Shown: positions 43,863 through 53,378 of the stretch, piece by piece
Position numbering within the stretch: the first letter of the stretch is position 1
Layout of the letters: each line of letters opens with the position of its first letter
NCBI RefSeq assembly: GCF_027912455.1
Contig: NZ_CP115446.1
Location: 953,501-1,017,500, forward strand
DNA length: 64,000 nt
From: Aurantiacibacter sp. MUD61
Lineage (GTDB): Bacteria; Pseudomonadota; Alphaproteobacteria; Sphingomonadales; Sphingomonadaceae
Reading direction: 5' to 3'
Made by a program: the position numbers and the translations under genes
The notes under the pieces: model-generated
The model's database searches: none
What the model was told of the DNA's origin: nothing
Seen by the model: the letters and a program-made list of their open reading frames with translations, nothing else

Positions 43863-44546
43863 TTAGTAAGCGGCTTCGACATCTTCTTCGGTAATCGGCG
43901 TGATGCGAATTTCCACGCGGCGGTTCTGCGAACGGCCGGATTCGGTTGAATTGTCCGCAACCGGATACTGCTCACCATAGCCGATGGTCTCGATACGCGC
44001 GCGGGCAACGCCGCGGCTGACGAGATAGTTGGCGACGGACTCGGCACGGCGGCGCGAGAGATCGAGATTGTACTGATCGCTACCAGTCGAATCGGTGTGA
44101 CCCATCACGTCGATCAGCGAGTTGGGATAATCGACCATGCTCTGCGCCACGCCATCGAGTGTGTCGCGCATTTGCGGCGAGATGTTGGTCGAGTTGACTG
44201 CGAAAGTCACATCCGGGAAATTGACGAGAATGCCGTCACCACCCGGTGTTTCGGAGACGTCCACGCCCGTTCCGGCGGTGACTTCTTCCAGTTCGCGAAT
44301 CTGTTCGTCCATCCGGTATCCGACATAGCCGCCGGCCGCTGCGCCGATGCCTGCACCAACGATACGGGCGGTTTTGCCGCCGACCAGTCCGCCGAGCAGA
44401 TAGCCGAGGCCAGCGCCGCCGATGCCGCCGATGGCGGTGCGTGAGATGACCTGATTGCCGGTGTTGGGATCGGTAACACAGGCAGTCGTCGTACCGGCCA
44501 GCGCAATGGCTGCCACGGTCGAGGTGAGAATTTTCTTCGTCTTCAT
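43863..44546 (-). CDS. OmpA family lipoprotein
   Basis: A 227-residue protein from ATG 44546 with ribosome binding site GGAAGGAAG. A lipoprotein signal (LAGTTTAC) is followed by a glycine-rich zipper segment (GGIGGAGLGYLLGGLVGG ... GAGIGAAAGG) and a C-terminal OmpA peptidoglycan-binding domain (MGHTDSTGSDQYNLDLSRRRA, GRSQNRRVEI). It would tether the outer membrane to the wall. The upstream sequence holds a possible EcfG-type promoter. Confidence 0.9.
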   Translation of the reverse strand: MKTKKILTSTVAAIALAGTTTACVTDPNTGNQVISRTAIGGIGGAGLGYLLGGLVGGKTARIVGAGIGAAAGGYVGYRMDEQIRELEEVTAGTGVDVSETPGGDGILVNFPDVTFAVNSTNISPQMRDTLDGVAQSMVDYPNSLIDVMGHTDSTGSDQYNLDLSRRRAESVANYLVSRGVARARIETIGYGEQYPVADNSTESGRSQNRRVEIRITPITEEDVEAAY

Positions 44547-44606
44547 GTCCACTTCCTTCCAGATCACACTCGTGAAATGATAGTTTACGCGGTGTGCAGA
44601 CGGGAT

Positions 44607-44631
44607 AACTCCCGTAGAGACGCAGTGTTCC
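44607..44631 (-). promoter_or_regulatory. Possible EcfG-type promoter of the OmpA-family gene
   Basis: On the minus strand, GGAAC (44631-44627), 17 bp and GTT (44609-44607) match the looser consensus GGAAC-N17-GTT; the base before GTT is A instead of C. The leader would be about 50 nt. Confidence 0.4.
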
Positions 44632-44714
44632 GTAAATTCGGGTAAAGGCGATCCACGGCTTTGCGCGGGAAACCCTTCGCCTTGCCGGTTTTATCTGCTA
44701 GCGCGCGAAGTCTG

Positions 44715-46010
44715 ATGTCACCATTTCCCTGGCATTATCTCGCCGCCCTCATCCTTTTGATCGTGCTCAACGGCGTTTTCGCCATGTCAGAGCTGGCGAT
44801 CGTTTCTGCGCGCACCGCGCGGCTCAAGATGGCGGCCGACAAGGGCAGCAAGAGCGCCGCTATAGCGATCAGGCTGGCGGCTGAGCCGGGCAAGTTCCTG
44901 TCCACCGTTCAGATCGGCATTACCCTGATCGGTATCATTGCGGGTGCAGTGTCCGGCGCGACACTGGGCGCTCCGGTGGGCGAGCGGTTGGAAGGCTTCG
45001 GCCTCGATCCTGACACAGCCTACAATCTCGGCTTCGCGCTGATGATCGGGCTGACGACCTTCGGCAGCCTTGTGATCGGCGAACTGGTGCCCAAACAGCT
45101 CGCTTTGCGCGCTGCCGTGCCGATTGCGATCATCATGGCGCGGCCCATGGATCTGCTGGCTCGGGTGGCAGCGCCATTTGTCTGGCTGCTCGATACCACC
45201 TCGAACCTGCTACTCTCGCTCCTGCGTGTCCGGCATAAAGGCGATCACCGCCTGACAGCAGAAGAGCTGCAGATGATTTTCGCCGATGCGACGCGCACCG
45301 GCGTGATCGAAGAGCAGGAACGCGCGATCCTCTCGGGCATCATGCGCTTGCAGGACAGGGCGGTGCGCGAATTGATGACTCCGCGCACGGAAATCGACTG
45401 GCTGGAGGCAGACGCAGACGAGTCCCGCATTCGCGAAGTCATCGCCGAAACCCCGCATTCGCTCCTGCCGGTTGCCGACAGCACGCCGGACAAGATTCTG
45501 GGCGTTGTTAAAGTGCGCGAATTGCTGGCTTTGTTGCTGGCCGGTGAGAAGGTCGAGCTCACGCAATTATTGCGCAAGAATGAGGTCGTGCCCGACCAGC
45601 TCGACGCGATGGATGCGCTGCGCGTGTTGCAGATGTCCGGCACCGGCATGGCCATGGTGCATGACGAATACGGCCATCTCGATGGTCTGGTGACCACCGC
45701 AGACCTCCTCGAAGCGATCGCCGGTGATTTCGCCAGCCACCAGGACGAAGGCGACACGCCCATGATGACCGAGCGCGAGGATGGCTCGCTGCTCGTCTCA
45801 GGCGCGCTGGCGGCAGATTCCATGGCGGAGCGGCTGGGCCTCGACCTGCCCGAAGGACGCGAATTCGCCACCGCAGCAGGATATGCACTTTACGTGCTCA
45901 AGCACCTGCCCACCGAAGGCGAGTATTTCACCGATCAAGGCTGGCGTTTCGAAGTCGTCGATATGGATGGCCGCAAGATCGACAAGCTGCTGGTCAGCCA
46001 AGAAGACTGA
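44715..46010 (+). CDS. Hemolysin family protein (CNNM/CorC type)
   Basis: A 431-residue protein with a four-helix DUF21/CNNM membrane domain (residues 1-190; FAMSELAIVSARTARL, GSLVIGELVPKQLALR), two CBS domains (about 215-340; RELMTPRTEIDWLEAD, DEYGHLDGLVTTADLLEAI) and a C-terminal CorC/HlyC domain. Such proteins are now linked to Mg2+ handling rather than haemolysis. ATG 44715 is chosen over TTG 44661 because the family begins right before the first helix. Confidence 0.9.
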   Translation: MSPFPWHYLAALILLIVLNGVFAMSELAIVSARTARLKMAADKGSKSAAIAIRLAAEPGKFLSTVQIGITLIGIIAGAVSGATLGAPVGERLEGFGLDPDTAYNLGFALMIGLTTFGSLVIGELVPKQLALRAAVPIAIIMARPMDLLARVAAPFVWLLDTTSNLLLSLLRVRHKGDHRLTAEELQMIFADATRTGVIEEQERAILSGIMRLQDRAVRELMTPRTEIDWLEADADESRIREVIAETPHSLLPVADSTPDKILGVVKVRELLALLLAGEKVELTQLLRKNEVVPDQLDAMDALRVLQMSGTGMAMVHDEYGHLDGLVTTADLLEAIAGDFASHQDEGDTPMMTEREDGSLLVSGALAADSMAERLGLDLPEGREFATAAGYALYVLKHLPTEGEYFTDQGWRFEVVDMDGRKIDKLLVSQED

Positions 46011-46030
46011 CCAGCACCCGTTCGCATTGC

Positions 46031-46825
46031 TTAGTGGACGAAACGTGCCACCACATCGCGATAACTGCGCGACACTTTCACCTCTTCGCCTGACTCAAGC
46101 ACGAGGAAGCATTCGCCATTGGTGTGCGGCTTCACTTGCCGCACCTTGTCGAGATTCACGATGGCGCTGCGATGCACACGCTGGAAGACGCGCGGATCGA
46201 CGCGTCGTTCGAGGTCTTTCATCGTCTCGCGCAGAATCAGCGAATTCTCGCCGGTGAAGATCACCATGTAGTCGCCTGCCGCTTCGATGCGTTCGATCGT
46301 GTCGACATCGACGCGGAAAATCCGCCCCTTGTCCTTCACATTGATCATCTTCTCGTAGCGAGCGCTGCTTTCGTCTTCCTCGCCGATTTCATCCAGGCTT
46401 TCCGGGCTTACTTCGGCGAGCACATCCTTCAGCTTTTCCGCTTCATCGGCGGAGCGCTTTTCAGCAAGGCGCTGGCGCACCCGCTCGATCGTGTCGGCGA
46501 GCTTGTCCTCATCCACCGGCTTCATCAGGTAATTTACGGCATTGGCTTCGAACGCACGGATGGCGTGTTCCTGAAACGCGGTGACGAACACGATGAGCGG
46601 CGGATCGACGTCCATAATGCCTTTGACGACAGAGAAACCGTCAAAGCTCGGCATCTGGATATCGAGAAACACGAGGTCAGGCTTCAGCGTCTTGATCGCG
46701 CGGATCGCCTCTCGCCCGTTGGAGCAGGTTTCGATCACTTCGATATCGGTGAAAGGCTCAAGGCGGAGTTGCAGGCCTTGGATGGCCAGCTTTTCGTCAT
46801 CGACGAGAATAGTGCGAATAGTCAT
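46031..46825 (-). CDS. LytTR family response regulator
   Basis: A 264-residue two-component regulator. The receiver domain has VDDEKLA, the phosphorylated Asp in LVFLDIQMPSFDG near residue 55, and KPVDED. The C-terminal LytTR DNA-binding domain runs from IFRVDVDTIERIEAAGDYMVI to the end, with FQRVHRSAIVNLDKV. Its gene follows and overlaps the partner kinase gene, which is frameshifted. Confidence 0.92.
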   Translation of the reverse strand: MTIRTILVDDEKLAIQGLQLRLEPFTDIEVIETCSNGREAIRAIKTLKPDLVFLDIQMPSFDGFSVVKGIMDVDPPLIVFVTAFQEHAIRAFEANAVNYLMKPVDEDKLADTIERVRQRLAEKRSADEAEKLKDVLAEVSPESLDEIGEEDESSARYEKMINVKDKGRIFRVDVDTIERIEAAGDYMVIFTGENSLILRETMKDLERRVDPRVFQRVHRSAIVNLDKVRQVKPHTNGECFLVLESGEEVKVSRSYRDVVARFVH

Positions 46826-48047
46826 GCGGGGGCTCCGGTCTGGGGGGTTCCGAAAGAGGTTGCCCTGCTCTTTTCAACGGATGAGGCGCGGGGAAGTTTC
46901 TTCTCCTCCTTGCTGTCATCCACTTCGTCGGCAGGTTCAAAGGGGATTTCGATGATGACGGTAAAGCCACCATCGGGCGGCGTTTCGATGTCGAAGCGGT
47001 GTTCCTCGCCATAGGCCTGAGACAGGCGCTCCATAATGTTGGCGAGACCCACCCCGGTTGAGGAGTGCCCCCTGGCAACCGCTTCGGCAGCGTTCTGATT
47101 GCCTTGCAGACCCGGTCCAGTGTCAGTCACCGTCAGGCGAAGGCGAGAGCCGATGACGCGCGCAGCTAGGCTCACACGCGCACCCTCTTCCTGGGCAGAC
47201 ACGCCGTATTTGATCGCGTTCTCGATCAGCGGTTGCAGCAGAAAGGATGGGATTGATCGACACGAAATTCGGTGCGCAGCCGCTCTTCAAACCGCATGCG
47301 CTCGATTTCGAGATAAAGTTTCAGCGTTTCGACTTCCTGCGCGACCGTCACCTTGCCGCCCGGCTGGGCCACAAGCGTGTGCCGGAGAAAGCTGGAAAGC
47401 TTGGTCAGCATCGCATTGGCAGGAGCGGTCTGCTTCAGCAGCACCAGCGTACTGATCGAATTCAGCGTATTGAACAGGAAATGCGGGTTGAGCTGGTATC
47501 GCAACATGGCAAGCTGCGCGCTGGTGGCTTGCGCTTCCAGACGCTCCAGCCGGTCGCTCTGCTCCTCGACCTGCAAGAAGAAATTGATCGCATAATAGAG
47601 CGCTGACCACGCGCCGAGCAGGGTCAGCGGAAAGATCAGATAGCCGATCAGCAATTGCGTGAAGCCTACCGGCTCCACTCTCGTCAGCTGGATCACCCAC
47701 GTCTGCACAAAGGCAAATCCGAAAACCGCGGTTGCAAGAACAAGCGAAGTGGCGGTCCATGTAATCAGCGGGTTGCGCTTGATCAGCGCATTATAGATCA
47801 CCGAGAGCACGGTGCTGATGGAAAATCCGGTGATTGCCTCAATGAGGATGACGACGAAGAAGGATTGATCCTGTCCGTTCACAAAGCCCGAGACTGCGCG
47901 CAGCAGAAATGCGCCCGACCAGCCCAGCAGTTGCAGCCGCCAGAAGGCGCGGTTCTTGTCCTTGAAAAAAGGAGTCGGCTGGAAGGGCAGCATCGCCATG
48001 TGGCCCGTTTTAGCCGCAGGAGCGCGCTGCGTCAGAGGATTTTCCAT
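46822..48047 (-). pseudogene. LytS-type sensor histidine kinase, frameshifted
   Basis: Two overlapping fragments of one kinase gene. The 5' part (48047 to 47226) encodes four or more membrane helices and the His-kinase region with the phosphate-accepting histidine in LNPHFLFNTLNSI, then runs out of frame after FRVDQ. The 3' part, in another frame (readable from about 47255 down to 46822), continues with IPSFLLQPLIENAIKYGV, the N-box, and DTGPGLQ and TGVGLANI of the ATPase domain. The junction near 47250-47260 needs one extra base to restore the frame, and five or six residues usual between these blocks also seem missing. The stop overlaps the regulator start by 4 bp. It may be a true mutation or a sequence error. 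Confidence 0.8.
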
Positions 48048-48076
48048 CTGTTGCCCTCCTGCGGTTGGTGTTCGCC

Positions 48077-48772
48077 CTACGAATCGCGCGCTTCGGCGAT
48101 GGCCTCGCTCAACAGCTCTACGCCAACCGCCCCGTCGTGCACCTGCTCGCCGACGATGAAAGCAGGGGTGCCAGCGATGCGCAGCGATTGGCCAAGAAAG
48201 ACATTGTTCTGCAATTGCGCCTCATAGGCGCCCGAACCGATGGCAGCATTGGCTGCTGCCAAATCAAGCCCGGCCTGCTGCGCAGCTGCCTCGATGGTTT
48301 CAGCTGACAATCCATCCTGTGCAAACATGGCATTGTGAAATGCTTCGAATTTGCCTTGATCCGCGGCGGCGAGCGCCATGCGCGCGGCATCGGCGCTGCC
48401 TGCTGAAAGGATCGGATACTCGCGTATCACTACCCGGAGATCGGGGTTTTCTGCGATCAACTGATTAACGTGTTCCAGGCTCTGGCGGCAGAAACCGCAG
48501 GCATAGTCGCTGAATTCCACCAGAGTGAGTGCCCCGTCGGGATTGCCGAGTACCGCGCCGGGGTAGGGCATTTCCAGCTCATCCCGCAGCGGCTCCACCC
48601 GTGCCATCATGTCGCGGCGCTGCAATTCGCCCATGGCTTCGGGCAGCACTTCAGGGTTCGCCATCAGGTAATCGCGCGTGCGTTCAGGACCGAGCCCGGA
48701 ATAATCCCAAGCAGCAGCTCCGGCGAAACCGGCGAAAAGCGCGATGGCGACAGTGGCGAGAATATTTCGCAT
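48077..48772 (-). CDS. DsbA family thiol:disulfide oxidoreductase
   Basis: A 231-residue exported thioredoxin-fold protein. An N-terminal hydrophobic signal or anchor is followed by a short N-terminal domain, the redox motif ACGFC in EFSDYACGFCRQSLEHV, and the cis-proline loop AGTPAFIVG. It resembles the Com1/ScsC-like branch. It could be the partner of the DsbB protein at 21.2 kb. Confidence 0.9.
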   Translation of the reverse strand: MRNILATVAIALFAGFAGAAAWDYSGLGPERTRDYLMANPEVLPEAMGELQRRDMMARVEPLRDELEMPYPGAVLGNPDGALTLVEFSDYACGFCRQSLEHVNQLIAENPDLRVVIREYPILSAGSADAARMALAAADQGKFEAFHNAMFAQDGLSAETIEAAAQQAGLDLAAANAAIGSGAYEAQLQNNVFLGQSLRIAGTPAFIVGEQVHDGAVGVELLSEAIAEARDS

Positions 48773-48781
48773 GACGAGACG

Positions 48782-50158
48782 CTAGTTGCGTTCCGCGAGG
48801 CGTTCAAGCTGGGCGCGTGCCTGAAGTTGCACGTCCTGCGCCCGAATCCAATCGGGCGTGCCTGTGGGAAGCGATTGTTCGGCCGCACTCGCATTCACCA
48901 AAGCGCCCTGCGGATTGCCGGAAAGTATCTGCTGTTCAGCGCTGGCGAGTCGTGCACGCGGTGTGTCACCGCGCTGGCCGTAAACGACGCCCAACTGATA
49001 CCAAGCGAAGGGATTTTCGCGGTCCCGCCCGATAGCGGCGCGCAAGACCGCTTCGGCTTCATCGAGATTGGCAGGATCTTCGGTGGCGATCAGGGCGTGG
49101 CCGAGAAGCGTCGCAATCAGCGGCGTCGATCCGGTCAACCGCGTGGCTTCACGCAGCGGCGGGAGAGCCTGTGCCACCCGTCCCGATTCCAGCAGGATCT
49201 GGCCTTGCAGCTCAAGAAAATACGGATTGGAGGGCTCTATCGCCAGCAGCGCTTCTGTCTCAAGCATCGCTTCATCCATGCGCGCATCCTTATGGAAAGC
49301 GTAAGCGCGGGCGTAACGCGCAGGGACGCCTTCCATATATTCCGGGAAGAATTGCAGCGTGCGCTCAGGCGTCGAGAGGAATCCGAACAGCTTGGCTTTC
49401 ACCCGCTCAAATCGCTCCTGCAATTCCGGATCGACCGGGTCATCCCATGCCGGATCGGCCTCGTACACCGCTTCGAGCCGCGAAATGCGATTGCCGGAGA
49501 GCGGGTGCGTGCGGCTGTATTCACGCTCTTGCGCCTGACTGATGCCGCGGCGGAACTCGTAATTCTGCAACTTGGCAAAAAAGGCGAGGCTGCCGCGCCC
49601 GCTGATGCCCGCATCGCTGAGATATTGTGCGCCAGCGGCATCGGCAGAGGCTTCCTGCGTGCGGCTGAAAGCAAGGAAACTGCCGACGGCCGCCTGCTGG
49701 CCTGCCGCCATAATGCCCATGGCCGCTTCACCGCCGCCGCCTGCCAGCGCCGCTGCCGCAGCGAGAAGGGCCGAAAGCAGAGTAATGCGCGTCGCATTGC
49801 CTGCGCCTTCCGAATAACGATTGATGTGGCCGCCGGTAATGTGGCCCAGCTCGTGGGCGAGCACACCCTGCACTTCCAGCGCGCTGTCGGCAGCGTTGAT
49901 CAGTCCCGAATGGACAAAAATCCGCTGGCCTCCAGCAACGAAAGCATTGATCGAATTGTCATTCACCAGAACGACTTCGACCGCGCCTTCGCCAAGCCCG
50001 GCAGCGTCCGCAAGCGGGTCGACCATGTCCTGCAGCAGCGCTTCGGTCTCCGCATCGCGAAGGATGCTAATGCCCTGCGCAGAGGCAGGCTGCACAAGCA
50101 TGGCAGAAACAGCCAGTATCGCAATGAAGCGGGCGAACAGGGATTTGATCATGCGCAT
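48782..50158 (-). CDS. M48 family metalloprotease (BepA-like, TPR)
   Basis: A 458-residue periplasmic protease with a signal peptide ending near PASAQG. The zinc motif is HELGH in VLAHELGHITGGHINRY, with the third ligand in EASADAAGAQYL. The C-terminal half is made of TPR-like helices (ALLAIEPSNPYFLELQGQIL). This is the BepA/YfgC architecture, which handles outer-membrane protein assembly. 9 bp upstream of the DsbA-like gene. Confidence 0.9.
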   Translation of the reverse strand: MRMIKSLFARFIAILAVSAMLVQPASAQGISILRDAETEALLQDMVDPLADAAGLGEGAVEVVLVNDNSINAFVAGGQRIFVHSGLINAADSALEVQGVLAHELGHITGGHINRYSEGAGNATRITLLSALLAAAAALAGGGGEAAMGIMAAGQQAAVGSFLAFSRTQEASADAAGAQYLSDAGISGRGSLAFFAKLQNYEFRRGISQAQEREYSRTHPLSGNRISRLEAVYEADPAWDDPVDPELQERFERVKAKLFGFLSTPERTLQFFPEYMEGVPARYARAYAFHKDARMDEAMLETEALLAIEPSNPYFLELQGQILLESGRVAQALPPLREATRLTGSTPLIATLLGHALIATEDPANLDEAEAVLRAAIGRDRENPFAWYQLGVVYGQRGDTPRARLASAEQQILSGNPQGALVNASAAEQSLPTGTPDWIRAQDVQLQARAQLERLAERN

Positions 50159-50204
50159 GAGCTAGCCTGTCATAGCGGTGCCGGCGCTGAACGGGAAATG
50201 AAGA

Positions 50205-51308
50205 TTACGCAGCGCTCGGCGCGTCCGGCTTTTTCACGCCGCTGGCGGTTTCGACAACTTCTTCCGCATCCTCTTCATGCGCAAGGCCGATGGAGCGGAG
50301 GAATTCATGCCCCTGCCCATAATCGTCGCCCAGCCACAGAGGCACACCTGCATCCTCGATCGTTGTCTTTGCCGATTGCTCATCTGCGCTGAAATCTTCC
50401 TCCGCGGCGCGGCGCAGGAAAATGGCAGCGATCTGTCCGGGATTGTCGGCAACGGCTTTGGCAAAGGCCGGCAAGTCACCCTGCGTATCGTCCCCGACGA
50501 GGGCAAAGCGCATGTCCGGATACATGCCGAGAATGGAGGCGATCGCCAGATCCTTATGCGCCCCATGGCTGCTGGAGCCGAAGGTCTGCGCATTCAGCCC
50601 CCAATCGCGCAACATCATCGGCCCGACGGGTAGATTATTCATTTTCTTGAAGGCGAGCAGGTAGGAGAACAGGTTCCACGGGCTGGAAGACACGTAGAAA
50701 AACGGCCGCTTGCTCGCCGGAAGCGCGACTTCTGGCAATTCGCGTCTCGGCCCTGCGAGATTACCGTAAAACTCGGGCGCGCCCGCTACCGTGTGCCGCT
50801 CGCTGGGCATTTGCGCGATTACGCGCTGCCAGTTTCGTGCGACATTGCGCAGGCCGCCCGTGATACCGGATTCGATGATCGTGTCATCGATGTCGGAAAT
50901 GATCGCGATGTCGGATTTTGCAGCGGGCGCGAGTATGTGCGCCTCTGCCTGCTGCGGACCTTCGGCATTGAGCCATTCGATCCGCGCGGTTTCCCAGACG
51001 GTGTGCTGCGGTAGTTCGGCCTTTGCTTCGAGTTCGAGATCGAAATGCACGAAGCCTTCTTTATCGCTGGTGCCACGCGTATCCACGTGGACTGTGTCGC
51101 CGTGTTCTAGGACCAATCGCACATCGACACCCTCGACTTCGCGGCTGGCAAACTGGCTGAGCATTTTGCGCAGTGACCCGACGCGCGACCTGCGGTGAAA
51201 ACGCGGCGCAGGAGAGCGTAAGGCTCGCATCGACAGGCGCAGGCGCTCCTGATTGCGAAAGCCCAGATATGGTTGGATGCGAGTGTCGGTTAAGCGGGAA
51301 AAGACCAT
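50205..51308 (-). CDS. App1 family phosphatase-domain protein (DUF2183)
   Basis: A 367-residue protein. The C-terminal App1/DUF2183 HAD-like catalytic domain has DxDxT in AIISDIDDTIIESG, PFFYVSSSPWNLFSYL, and the acidic motif ALVGDDTQGDLPAF. Yeast App1 is a phosphatidate phosphatase; bacterial members are untested for the most part. The N-terminal 130 residues form a beta-rich domain. No signal peptide. Confidence 0.85.
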   Translation of the reverse strand: MVFSRLTDTRIQPYLGFRNQERLRLSMRALRSPAPRFHRRSRVGSLRKMLSQFASREVEGVDVRLVLEHGDTVHVDTRGTSDKEGFVHFDLELEAKAELPQHTVWETARIEWLNAEGPQQAEAHILAPAAKSDIAIISDIDDTIIESGITGGLRNVARNWQRVIAQMPSERHTVAGAPEFYGNLAGPRRELPEVALPASKRPFFYVSSSPWNLFSYLLAFKKMNNLPVGPMMLRDWGLNAQTFGSSSHGAHKDLAIASILGMYPDMRFALVGDDTQGDLPAFAKAVADNPGQIAAIFLRRAAEEDFSADEQSAKTTIEDAGVPLWLGDDYGQGHEFLRSIGLAHEEDAEEVVETASGVKKPDAPSAA

Positions 51309-51364
51309 GCCAAGGCAATGGCCAAACCGCGCGCCTGTTCCGACGCGCGGCTTTGGTAAACCGC

Positions 51365-52798
51365 TTAGTCGATGATCTTGCGGGCAGCTTTTTCGATCAG
51401 CGACGCGTCATCGCTGACTTCCCCCAGCACCACCACTTCGCCACTCTCGGTGCGACGGATCATGACCAAGCCGAATTCTTCGCCCACTACAGGCACATCG
51501 CTCAGGGGCTTCGGCGAAAGAGCACGCAGCTTCTTCGCAATAGCCCTGCGCGGCGCGGTGCGCGAAGCTTTCACCGGTGCTCCGCTCAGGGCGCGGCGGA
51601 AAGCGCGTTCTTCAGCCACGATGGCTTTGAGACCGCCTTCAGCGGCTTTGAGATGCTCCCCAAGCGCGCCTTGGGGGATCCCGTGGCGCTGTGCGTAGGA
51701 CAGGACAGCGGCATATTCGGTCAGGCGTGTCTTGTCGTAGTCCACGCCGAAAACGAGCTTCACAATCGGCGTCATCGGCGCGCGTTCCTGCGCCGCAATG
51801 CCTGCATCCTCGAGCAGTTCGGCGAAGGCTTCGGGCGCGTCGCTCGCGGCGATCGCAAAATCCCATGCGCGGCCGACAGCCTCGTAAAGGGCCGCGCGGG
51901 TCCGCTCCTCGCTGCTGCGCGCTTCCTGTGCGGTTTCGCGCGCGGCGGCGAGCCAGTCGGCAAGTGACAGCGGCTCATCGGAGGCCACTGTAACAGCGTC
52001 GTGCGCTACATCGGACTGGCCCGAGAGATCGAAGGATGGGCGCACATCCTGTCCATCGCCGTCACCTTTCAGCGCGCTGACGATAGAGGGAATGTCGAAG
52101 GAGGCAGCCGGACCGTCGGCCCAGTCCGTCAGGTTCGCTTCGTCGACAGCATTCGCCTGTTCGCCCTGGTCGATATCCAGCGCCTGATCGATTTCGAGCA
52201 GCAATTCATTGGCAGAGCGGGCATCGGCCAGCTCTTTCCAATTGATCACGCCATAGATGAAATCGATCGTCTCATCATCGCTGGAGAAAGGCAGGAGGAT
52301 GCCGCGATAGAGGATTGTCGATCCGTTCGCGTTCACAAACTCCGCCTCGAAACCGATCGGCGACTGATTGGCCAGAATTTGCATGTAGTGATCGGTAATG
52401 CGGCTCAGCAGGGAACGCGGAGGCACTTCCGAAAGCCGCTTGGGCATTTCGCTGCTGACCGTCGAGCATTCTTTGGCAAGCTCGTTGCCGATAAAATTGA
52501 TGCTCGGATCTTCAATACCGCTCGAAAAATCGAGCAACACGCTGTTGGGGCCAAAATCGGGCAGCAGCGTGGGATCGAGATCTTCGATGGAGGGGAAATT
52601 GCGGTCTTCCAGCAGGCTTGCCCAGAAATTATAGGCGCGCACCTGCATGCGGCGCTCATCGGTGCCGATGGCGGGAGGCGGCGTGTGATCCACGGCCTCA
52701 TCCGTCTCGTTCGTCTCATCCACAGGATCGATGTGTTCGGCAAAACCGTCCAGATCGAGTGCGTCGAGCGGTCCGAAATTGTCCCGCAAAGTGTCCAT
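51365..52798 (-). CDS. Hypothetical protein with PAS-like domain
   Basis: A 477-residue protein from ATG 52798 (the open frame runs to 52984). Residues ~40-190 look like the alphaproteobacterial PAS_5-type sensor fold: AYNFWASLLEDRNFPSIEDLDP, GNELAKECSTV, and FEAEFVNANGSTILYRGILLPF. The rest is acidic and helical; the end has a separate folded-looking part (FGLVMIRRTESGEVVVLGEV). No output domain is recognised. Confidence 0.6.
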   Translation of the reverse strand: MDTLRDNFGPLDALDLDGFAEHIDPVDETNETDEAVDHTPPPAIGTDERRMQVRAYNFWASLLEDRNFPSIEDLDPTLLPDFGPNSVLLDFSSGIEDPSINFIGNELAKECSTVSSEMPKRLSEVPPRSLLSRITDHYMQILANQSPIGFEAEFVNANGSTILYRGILLPFSSDDETIDFIYGVINWKELADARSANELLLEIDQALDIDQGEQANAVDEANLTDWADGPAASFDIPSIVSALKGDGDGQDVRPSFDLSGQSDVAHDAVTVASDEPLSLADWLAAARETAQEARSSEERTRAALYEAVGRAWDFAIAASDAPEAFAELLEDAGIAAQERAPMTPIVKLVFGVDYDKTRLTEYAAVLSYAQRHGIPQGALGEHLKAAEGGLKAIVAEERAFRRALSGAPVKASRTAPRRAIAKKLRALSPKPLSDVPVVGEEFGLVMIRRTESGEVVVLGEVSDDASLIEKAARKIID

Positions 52799-52919
52799 GC
52801 CGAAAAGCCTTTCCCTGGTTGGCAGAGGCCTTTGTGGCGCGACGTGGTAAATTTTCCGTGAAGTTGCGCGGGTTTTTCCCGCAGCTATGCAGCGTAAGTC
52901 TGCGGGAAATGATGGTTTA

Positions 52920-53378
52920 CTACAGCATGTAGCGCATACGGATCGTCTGCTGGACAGCGCTTGAGCCGACTTCGATTGCGGCATCTTCGAAATCGGGCGG
53001 ACCCATCCTTACCGGGGCATCTCGCGAAAAGCCGAAGCCTTCGGTCGGCATCATGCCCAGTGCGCGATCGGCACGGCCATTGTCATTCTCGTCATGCAGC
53101 AGGGCAATGGCATAGGTGCCGGGTGCGACATTGCGGAAGCGTAGGGTCGCGGCTTCACCCGCCGGCACTACGACGCGGTAACCCAGATCGGAATTCTGGC
53201 AGCGCGGGAAGCGGTCTTCATCACGTGTCATGCAAGCGCGCACGACGCCATCGCTGTTGCGCAGATTGGTGATCGTCACAGTCACGTTCACGCCCTCTTC
53301 CTGCGCTGTGACCGTTGGCGCGGCAGTAAGGCTACCGAGCAAAACAGCGCTCAGGATTGCGATGCGGGCTGATCCCAT
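52920..53378 (-). CDS. DUF2141 domain-containing protein (copy 1)
   Basis: A 152-residue secreted protein from ATG 53378. A signal peptide ends at VTAQE. The DUF2141 core has VTVTITNLRNSDGVVRACM, GTYAIALLHDENDNGRAD and ends TIRMRYML. Its 5' end overlaps the sterol desaturase gene by 28 bp. A second DUF2141 gene with the same C-terminal motif is at 58.8-59.2 kb. Confidence 0.85.
   Translation of the reverse strand: MGSARIAILSAVLLGSLTAAPTVTAQEEGVNVTVTITNLRNSDGVVRACMTRDEDRFPRCQNSDLGYRVVVPAGEAATLRFRNVAPGTYAIALLHDENDNGRADRALGMMPTEGFGFSRDAPVRMGPPDFEDAAIEVGSSAVQQTIRMRYML

Noticed and set aside
48470-50392. Long plus-strand open frame (640 codons) opposite the M48 and DsbA-like genes
   Set aside because: Antisense shadow: rich in His/Arg, no motif, and it covers genes with complete active sites.
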